The translations under genes were made by a program, and so were the position numbers. Below, piece by piece: positions 57,620 to 64,000 of a DNA stretch of 64,000 bases; position 1 is the stretch's first letter; the number at the start of each line of letters is the position of its first letter. The stretch is from Microdochium bolleyi (lineage: Eukaryota; Ascomycota; Sordariomycetes; Xylariales; Microdochiaceae). Under the pieces are notes generated by a model, which was given only the letters and a program-made list of their open reading frames with translations, made no database searches and had not been told where the DNA came from. The stretch covers positions 62,001 through 126,000 of the forward strand of contig KQ964273.1 of assembly GCA_001566295.1 (NCBI GenBank), read 5' to 3'.

Positions 57620-58369
57620 ATGGACAAGCCGCCGCGAAAACTCCTCCCTGGGTATGAACCCCCTCCCGAGCCCTCGCCGACGTCATCGTCAGCGGCGTCA
57701 CCGAGCAGCAGCAGTAACCCAGTCCCGAATACGAAGCCGTATGCTGGCCAGCCTTCCGTCGCCACGCCCACCACCAATACGGCAACCTCGACTCGTCGCC
57801 AAGTCACATCCCTAGCCTGTAATGAATGTCGGCGCGTCAAGTGCAAGTGTGACGGGGAGCGGCCGACTTGCGGGCTGTGCGAGCGCAAAGGGCTCGTGTG
57901 CGACTACGACGTTGGGCCGCGAGGGAGGACCGCCCTGATGGCACTCCGGCATCAGTACTCGCTGCTCGAGACGGAGAACGGGCAGCTCCGCGAGCTCCTC
58001 CGGCTGATCGCGTCGCTGCCGACGACCGACGCCTCGGAGGTCCTCGATCGTCTCCGGACGAACGAGGATCCGCTGCGCGTCCTGCAGATGGTACAGGCGG
58101 CGAGGCTTCTCATGTCAGACTCGGGTCCGCCTTCGGCAGAGAGCCAATCCACCGAGGGCTCGACGGCGATGACGCTACCTCCAATGACGACAGCGACGGC
58201 ACCAGGACCACAGCATACACAGTACTCCGATTTAGCCACGAGAATTCCGACAGAAGCCTTGGCACGACCGACTCTCGAGGACAGCCAGAGGTCACCCTTG
58301 CCGCGAGCATCAGCCTTGGCGGGCGTCAAGGGCGATTTGAGGAGCATACTCAATGCCCCGGAAGAGTAG
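57620..58369 (+). CDS. Short Zn2Cys6 DNA-binding protein
   Basis: A 249-residue intronless protein. The zinc cluster C67, C70, C77, C84, C87, C94 (CNECRRVKCKCDGERPTCGLC) is intact and preceded by a Pro/Ser/Thr-rich arm. After the cluster, MALRHQYSLLETENGQLRELLRLI is a likely coiled-coil dimerisation helix, followed by EVLDRLRTNEDPLRVLQMV, a segment often found between the coiled coil and the regulatory domain of longer regulators. The protein then ends (ILNAPEE, stop) without the large fungal-specific regulatory domain. It may be a naturally short regulator, a truncated gene, or continue through an unseen intron near the stop. The target is unknown. Confidence 0.85.
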   Translation: MDKPPRKLLPGYEPPPEPSPTSSSAASPSSSSNPVPNTKPYAGQPSVATPTTNTATSTRRQVTSLACNECRRVKCKCDGERPTCGLCERKGLVCDYDVGPRGRTALMALRHQYSLLETENGQLRELLRLIASLPTTDASEVLDRLRTNEDPLRVLQMVQAARLLMSDSGPPSAESQSTEGSTAMTLPPMTTATAPGPQHTQYSDLATRIPTEALARPTLEDSQRSPLPRASALAGVKGDLRSILNAPEE

Positions 58370-60054
58370 GGGCAGGCTCTGAAGGACATCCTTGTTCTTG
58401 TGCCCACCTATCCCAGGAAGAGGTGGACGACCCTCGGCGCTCAACACTTGACAGCATGGCATGGCTGAGTTCTGTGTCCGTCCCGAATTGTGGCCTGTCA
58501 GTTGTGCTGTGACTGCTGCCGAGCTGCGGCAGCCTGCCCCAAAGCCAGCAGAAAGACAGACAGAAGGACTTGTCAAGGATCCTCGGCTCCGAGGGCAGTT
58601 TACTCGGAGCCATTGTACTTTGGAGGGTCTGGGAAGGTTGCAATGCTGGACAGAGACTTCTCTGACGTCTCCCTGGGAGCCCTAAGATCGGCCTGAAGAC
58701 TGGAACAGTGTGTGAGAATCAAGTCATGCACGCCGAAGCCAGGTACGTGTGTGCTGCGAATTTCGACTGTACGACCAAAAGCCGTACTGACAGGATCCAG
58801 ATTTCAGGTTGTCACGCTGCCGGTCCTAATGTACTAGTTGCCTGCGTCGGACGAGCATATACTTGTGTCACGATCACGACAGGTCGCATACACCGAACCC
58901 TCGACTATCGGACGTCCAACCCATACTCTAAGCGCCCCACACTTAGAGAAACACCGACCGAGCAAAGGCATCAAATACACTTCCCGCAATGATGCACCAT
59001 TACACACCGACTACCTAGACGATAATTCGTCGCGCCGTCGGCTTTCTACGCGACTTCGCAGAATCCGCAAGAGAAGTGACCGTGTGCCGGGCATATACAA
59101 GCAGGATACTTGGATCAAGGCCCACTAGGCACGCTAGCACAGATGTCTGATGCTGTGATACATACCAACAGCAGGCGCCCGTACGAACAATCGTAAGCAT
59201 GCAGGGGGCTCTGTGAGCGGAATATGGGAGCCACAACCAGGAAACGCAGACCAGCTGAGAGCTGCATGAGACACAAAGCGCCATGTTGTTATGGATGCGC
59301 TCAAACGATAGCACACATGGAGATTGCTGACGTCATTGTGTCGTCTTTGATGAAGACAATGTAGAAAGTACAAAAACATTAATAAAAGTCATCACAGACA
59401 TCCAGACTCTGGCTTGGCATCGTCATCTTCGACGGCGATTCGTGGTCAGGCTGAACTTCGAACACATGCGTCACAACCGGTGAAGACGGACTACTTGAGC
59501 AGGGGTGAGAGAGGAATAAGTGGCGTCTGGTCAGCATCGGGCATTGCGTATTAACTACGACATTAAGTGCAGTCACCTCGGGAAGCAGGACCTAGCCAGC
59601 TTACGCATATCTTGAAGTCATAAAGAACGTCCGTAACTCCAGCTTCGTCACAGGACAGGCAGATTGATGACGTACTTCAAAGCAGTCCTTGGTACGCTCT
59701 GCGAACATAGCGGCTTTGAGGGACACAACCTACTGGCGATGGGCTGTTAGCTCCCGTAATTCAGCCTCCAGAAGTTGGCACTCATGATGACGCGAGGGCA
59801 TTGTCAACCTGAGGTCCGCAGAGTACTCCTAGGCAGCGGCAGCAAAGGTAAGGTTCAAGACGCGCGGTCAAGCCTTGCATGTCCGAAGCATAGGCGCGTC
59901 GCTGATAGATAACCTCAGGATCATTATCGCAAACATCACTTCTATTCTACTACAAGTCTAGTTGCCGCTCGAAGACTACCCTGAGTCGCCACAACAACTG
60001 CGCACGGGTGACAATCCAAGACCCGCCATGCCGATCCCAACCAACACAGCCACT
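58370..60054. other. 1.7 kb without a supported gene
   Basis: Only short frames without motifs; composition is near balanced. Confidence 0.5.
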
Positions 60055-61524
60055 CTACCGCATCTCTAAGCCCGAGTCGAGGTCTCCCCACTTGACGCGA
60101 TACAGATCCTTGAAGTAGTGCGTGCGTGGCTCCCACTGGCCTGTGCCGGCCTTGGGCAGCTCGCGGTTTGCCTTCTTGAGATACGTCGATGACAGGTCGA
60201 ACATGCTTTTAGTCTGCATCTTGGCCGCCTCGCTCTCCGTCAGCCTCGGCACCGCGTACTTCTTTCCCTGCGCCGCCATGCGCGTCAGCATGCGGATGAT
60301 GAGCGTGGCCGCGACGTCTGCTCCTAGTGTCCACGAAGCGTTGGTGTACCCCAGCATGTAGAACAGGTTCGGCAGGTCCTGGATCATGGCGGCCTTCCAG
60401 ACGTATTTTTTGCTAGGATCTATCGTCGGCCCGCCGTCGACAGAGAAGGCAATGTTGCCCGCGAAGCAGATCTTGAGGCCCGTCGCGGTCACGATGATAT
60501 CCGGGTGCAGTTCCTGGCCCGAGGTGAGCCGGATCGAGTCCGCAGTCACCTGCTCGATCGTGTCGGTTACCACACTACCCTTTCCCTTCCGCAAAGCCTG
60601 GAAGAAGTCGCCACCTGGGGACACACAGAGCCGCTGGTCCCATGGGTCGTACCGCGGCTTGAAGTGCGGATCGTAGCTGACCCCCTCTGGTAACAACTTC
60701 TCGGTGATCTTGCGGAGTACGGCAATGGCGCGCTTGGGAAAGGCCTTGCAGAGCGTGTAGAGCAGATATGTACGGAAGGTGTTGTAGAAGCGGAGGATGT
60801 TCGATGCCCACGACACAGGCAGCAAGCTGTTGAGAACGGCAGAGGCGCGGTCCTTTGTGGGCAGAGGGAGGAGGTATGACGGGCTTCGCTGGAGCATGGT
60901 CACATGGCCGGCGCCCTTCTCCACCATAGAAGGTAGCAGGGTGATGGCCGTGGCACCACTACCTATGATGACGACGTTCTTGCCGGTGTAGTCGAGATCG
61001 TCGGGCCAGAATTGAGGGTGAACAACCCGGCCGGAGAAGCTGTCGATGCCTGGGATCGTCGTGGCCAGTGGCTCGTTGTAGTTGTAGTACCCCGTGCCGA
61101 CAATCAAAAAACGAGCGGAGAAGGTCTTGTTGCCCTCTGGCGTGCTGGTGGTGACGTGCCAGCAGGCCGCTTTGGTGTCCCAGTCGGCGGCGACGACCTT
61201 GTGGTGGAAGTGGATGTGGTCCTCAATGCCGGCATCACGAACGGCCTTGTCCATGTAACGCTGGATGTCGCGGCCCTGGCCGAGATAATCGGAGCCGGAC
61301 CAGGGGGCCCAGGGGAAGCAGAAGCTGGCAATATCGGAGTCGGAGCGGATGCCCGGGTAGTTGAAGAGATCCCAGGTGCCGCCCACGGCCGCGCGGGCCT
61401 CAAGCACGGCATACTTGGGATTGCCGGGCAGCTCGTGCTGGATGCGATAGGCAGCGTTGATGCCGGCGATGCCAGCGCCGACAATGAGCACGTCAAAGTC
61501 GTGGTCGAGACTGGCTGACCCCAT
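60055..61524 (-). CDS. Baeyer-Villiger-type flavin monooxygenase
   Basis: A 489-residue intronless flavoprotein. The ATG at 61524 (MGSASLDHDFD) is chosen because the FAD motif VLIVGAGIAG follows at residues 12-21; the frame continues upstream without similarity. The signature FSGRVVHPQFWP (163-174) matches F-x-G-x3-H-x3-W-P of class B Baeyer-Villiger enzymes. A second nucleotide motif VVIIGSGATAITL (NADPH) and ATG motif TATGL are also present, as are GGTWDLFNYPGIRSDS and FYMLGYTNASWTLGADV. Such enzymes insert oxygen next to ketones to give esters or lactones. The substrate is unknown. The next gene on the same strand, 1.4 kb upstream, is a short-chain dehydrogenase. Confidence 0.93.
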   Translation of the reverse strand: MGSASLDHDFDVLIVGAGIAGINAAYRIQHELPGNPKYAVLEARAAVGGTWDLFNYPGIRSDSDIASFCFPWAPWSGSDYLGQGRDIQRYMDKAVRDAGIEDHIHFHHKVVAADWDTKAACWHVTTSTPEGNKTFSARFLIVGTGYYNYNEPLATTIPGIDSFSGRVVHPQFWPDDLDYTGKNVVIIGSGATAITLLPSMVEKGAGHVTMLQRSPSYLLPLPTKDRASAVLNSLLPVSWASNILRFYNTFRTYLLYTLCKAFPKRAIAVLRKITEKLLPEGVSYDPHFKPRYDPWDQRLCVSPGGDFFQALRKGKGSVVTDTIEQVTADSIRLTSGQELHPDIIVTATGLKICFAGNIAFSVDGGPTIDPSKKYVWKAAMIQDLPNLFYMLGYTNASWTLGADVAATLIIRMLTRMAAQGKKYAVPRLTESEAAKMQTKSMFDLSSTYLKKANRELPKAGTGQWEPRTHYFKDLYRVKWGDLDSGLEMR

Positions 61525-62936
61525 CGTGGTCGGGTGCTGTGTTGCTGCCGCTGGGTTGCGTCTTCGAGGCAGCTCTTCTTCGTGAGAGCAGTTTGCAGAC
61601 GGTGGAGCACGCGCCCAGGAGGGAGATCTGCTCTGCCTCGTCGTCGAAGTGAGAAAGCAGCGGTGGACAGCACCGTAATGGAAATCCTTGTACCACACGA
61701 TTTTTGTTGAATTTTGTCGATGGCGGGCGGGGGCAGATTCGGGGTCAATGACGTGGAGTGCGCTACAAGGGGCGATCAAGTGGGTGGACCCTTTTGCTGT
61801 GTCGGTTCGACCCCTGGCGTAAAGCAGAAAGGTCACACTTGGACTTGGAGGTTGCTCGGCTTGTCAATGCCCAGACGTGAAAGGACGTACAGTTGGTCCT
61901 GACGGAGGAGAATTTGGTGTTCTTATCAGCCTGTCAAGAATCATCGGGCCTCGTGTGTAGGATCGCTGCTCCCGAGCGGCAAGGAGCAAGGCCGCGCGGG
62001 TCCCGAGATCGATGACCTGGCAAGCTTGCGAGGTGCCTAGAATCGTCCCGAGGCACGCAAGACCGACGCTAGACAGCACTGAAGCTGGTGGTCACACCCA
62101 CTCAACTGCTTAGCCGAGTCTTGCCTCCGCTCCCCAAACTCCGCGCTCTCATGCTCCTAGTGCTGTGTTTCCTCCGAAGTGCGGCTCATTCCGCGCTCCT
62201 GGTGCAAGCATGTGCTTCGATCTGGAGGAGCCGAGTCCTGACCCTCCTCCCGGAGCGGATTGGGCTTGCGAGCGTTGCAGTGCGTCATCTGAGCAGGCAC
62301 GCTGCAGGCAGGGCCAGCCCCTGAAGCCGATCTCCTCCAGTGCCCCGCCACGGATGCCGATGCGACGTGCTTTCGGCACTGAGACAGCGCACCCTGGCTT
62401 CCGCATCACTGTTCAGAGCGAGCGTTGTACTCTGCACGTGTTACCCCAGAGGACCCAACAGTGCTTCGTAACCACGCAAGAGTAGTTCTGCCAGCGCGCA
62501 CGTCTCGCAAGCACACTCTAGGTCTCAGCATACCAGGCACAGCAGACGATGACGTTGGACTCGCACGCCATAATCACATGTAAGCTGTTGCAGCCTGCTC
62601 GATATCACCATGCCAGGAAATGTCTCTTGATTTGCAGGCACCCTGCTCGTACATGTTCTTGAGCCATCACGATACACGATGTAGAGTGCAGAACACAAAG
62701 CGCTGCAGCATTTGCACTTTCTCTATCAGCAATCACTTGCAGTTTATCTTGTGTTTGTAGGTCATGATAACGTAACGTCCGAGTTGTAGTTGCAACATAG
62801 CGAAATCCGCAAGCTCTCCATGTCTACGCTTACTTTAACTGTCTTGGAACTACAATGACCTCTGTAGAGGGCTGTCCTGTCTTTGAGTATGCTCGCTCAG
62901 CCAGACTTCCATCGTCAAGCTCCAAAAGCCCACAGA
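61525..62936. other. Interval between dehydrogenase and monooxygenase
   Basis: 1.4 kb containing the monooxygenase promoter on its left side and the dehydrogenase 3' end on its right. No supported gene. Confidence 0.5.
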
Positions 62937-64000
62937 TCATCTCCTCGCCAGATCGTCCGCCGTGATGCGTCCAAACTGCTTCGCCGTGCCTCTGCCTACC
63001 GCATCCCGCACAATCTCCTGCACCCAGTTGGGCCCAGCCCGCAGCATGCTCAGCGACCACGAGCTCGCGGGGACGAAAACCTGGCCCCCGCGTCTCTTCT
63101 GCACGACCTGATCCAGCACGGCGTCGCTGACCTGCTGGCTCGTCAGCATCCGCGGTAGGCCTCCGCGCTGCAGCTTGTCCGCGAACCCCTTTGTCAGAGG
63201 CGTGTCCACAAAGTTGGGGTGCACGACGCTGCACACCACGGCGGGGTTGGCGTGGATGTGCTTGATCTCGCATGCGAGGGCCTCGTGGAAAGCCAGCGCG
63301 GCAGCCTTCGTCGCGGCATACGCGCCGCCGTACGGCAGCGCGACGAACGATGCCAGGCTCGCGATGGTGACGATGTGGCCCTTGTTGGCGGCGAGCATGC
63401 CCGGAAGGAAAGCCTGCACGAGCGTCCAGTGCGAGATGGTGTTGACCTGGAAGATGCGCTGCACTTGAGACAACGGCACCGTCAGGATAGGCAGCTCGTG
63501 CGAGACGCCCGCGTTGTTGATGAGGATGCTCGGCCCGCTCGCGGGGATGCCGGGCTCGGCGGCGATGGCGGAGACTGCGGAGGCAACAGAGTCTGCCGAG
63601 GTGATGTCGCACTTGTAGTAGAAGAGTTTTTGCCTGGCCTTCTCGGACGGAGGAGAGAGAGTCCTGGCTGTGGCCCGAGTCTCACTGGACATGTCCTGGA
63701 TGTCTAGCACTACGACCGTGGCGCCTTTTTCGAGCAGCCCATAGACCAGCTTCTCTCCGATCCCGCTGCACCCGCCCGTCACAACGGCGACCTCGTCAGG
63801 CCAGTGCCAGCCCGGCTGTGCGGTCAGCCTCCAGTGATTGGTAGCCATCCTGTTCAAGATGTGGTTGGTTGTGCGGAGTATGTCCAGCGCCACAACCACC
63901 TTGAGGACGAGCTTGAGGGTGCCCAAGTCGCCACCGGACGAGTGTAGCAGTGCCGTGAGGGCTACAGGCAGCTTGTCCAGAAGTGACTGGGCTTCCTGAG
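62937..64000 (-). CDS. Short-chain dehydrogenase/reductase (SDR), 5' end beyond the window
   Basis: The frame is open from the stop at 62937 to the right edge and no upstream ATG occurs in the window, so the start lies outside (an internal ATG codes M of RMATNHW). About 354 residues are visible. The hydrophobic N-terminal part (LKLVLKVVVALDIL) could anchor it in a membrane, as in retinol-dehydrogenase-like SDRs. SDR marks are VAVVTGGCSGIG (cofactor), NNAGVS, IASLAS with the catalytic Ser, YAATK with Tyr and Lys, and HPNFVDTPLT. It should interconvert an alcohol and a ketone with NAD(P)(H). Its neighbour, a Baeyer-Villiger-type enzyme, could use such a ketone (inference). Confidence 0.92.
   Translation of the reverse strand, partial: QEAQSLLDKLPVALTALLHSSGGDLGTLKLVLKVVVALDILRTTNHILNRMATNHWRLTAQPGWHWPDEVAVVTGGCSGIGEKLVYGLLEKGATVVVLDIQDMSSETRATARTLSPPSEKARQKLFYYKCDITSADSVASAVSAIAAEPGIPASGPSILINNAGVSHELPILTVPLSQVQRIFQVNTISHWTLVQAFLPGMLAANKGHIVTIASLASFVALPYGGAYAATKAAALAFHEALACEIKHIHANPAVVCSVVHPNFVDTPLTKGFADKLQRGGLPRMLTSQQVSDAVLDQVVQKRRGGQVFVPASSWSLSMLRAGPNWVQEIVRDAVGRGTAKQFGRITADDLARR

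Noticed and set aside
1..64000. CRISPR arrays, bacterial operons or phage modules
   Set aside because: No regularly spaced repeats were seen; introns, TATA promoters and gene families are fungal.

Overview
This window comes from a filamentous ascomycete (Pezizomycotina, most likely Sordariomycetes). The evidence is short GT-AG introns of about 50-130 bases with CTNAC-like branch points, Zn2Cys6 regulators, HET-domain genes, fungal secreted enzymes, dispersed single 5S rRNA genes (as in Neurospora), and an 8 kb AT-rich, TpA-rich block of the kind left by repeat-induced point mutation (RIP). I cannot name the species.

Left part (1-30 kb): a decayed HET-domain gene lies at about 1-2 kb. It is followed by a secreted tyrosinase with a 5-base exon, a 5S rRNA gene, an intronless secreted heparinase II/III-like putative lyase, an alkaline ceramidase, a second 5S gene, an FAD-dependent DAO-family oxidoreductase, a secreted epoxide-hydrolase-like protein, an intronless streptogrisin-like serine protease, a zinc alcohol dehydrogenase (CAD/Adh6 type), a third 5S gene, an Ecl1-like small zinc protein and a secreted acetyl-esterase-like hydrolase. 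The theme is secreted or detoxifying enzymes separated by long non-coding stretches. I see no tight pathway cluster.

Middle (about 30.3-38.4 kb): an AT-rich gene desert without a credible ORF. It stops at the stop codon of a sulfotransferase-like gene (38395-39459, minus).

Right part (39-64 kb): an 813-residue Zn2Cys6 regulator and a YeeE/YedE sulfur-compound transporter lie head-to-tail on the minus strand. Next come a salicylate-hydroxylase-like FAD monooxygenase and the lysine-biosynthesis saccharopine reductase (LYS9 type) on the plus strand. After these are a HET-domain gene whose reading frame breaks once (tiny intron or frameshift), about 5 kb without a supported gene, a short Zn2Cys6 protein without a regulatory domain, a Baeyer-Villiger-type flavin monooxygenase, and a short-chain dehydrogenase cut by the right edge. 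The last two could work together on ketone/alcohol chemistry, but that is inferred only from adjacency.

I did not find a convincing new multi-gene system. The strongest items for follow-up are the 5S rRNA set with a compensatory helix-I base pair and one TATA-less copy, the tyrosinase micro-exon, the ceramidase with exchanged calcium-ligand residues, the bacterial-looking intronless lyase and protease, and the frame-broken HET gene. Exon boundaries were derived by hand from splice signals, reading frame and family motifs; none was tested against transcripts.
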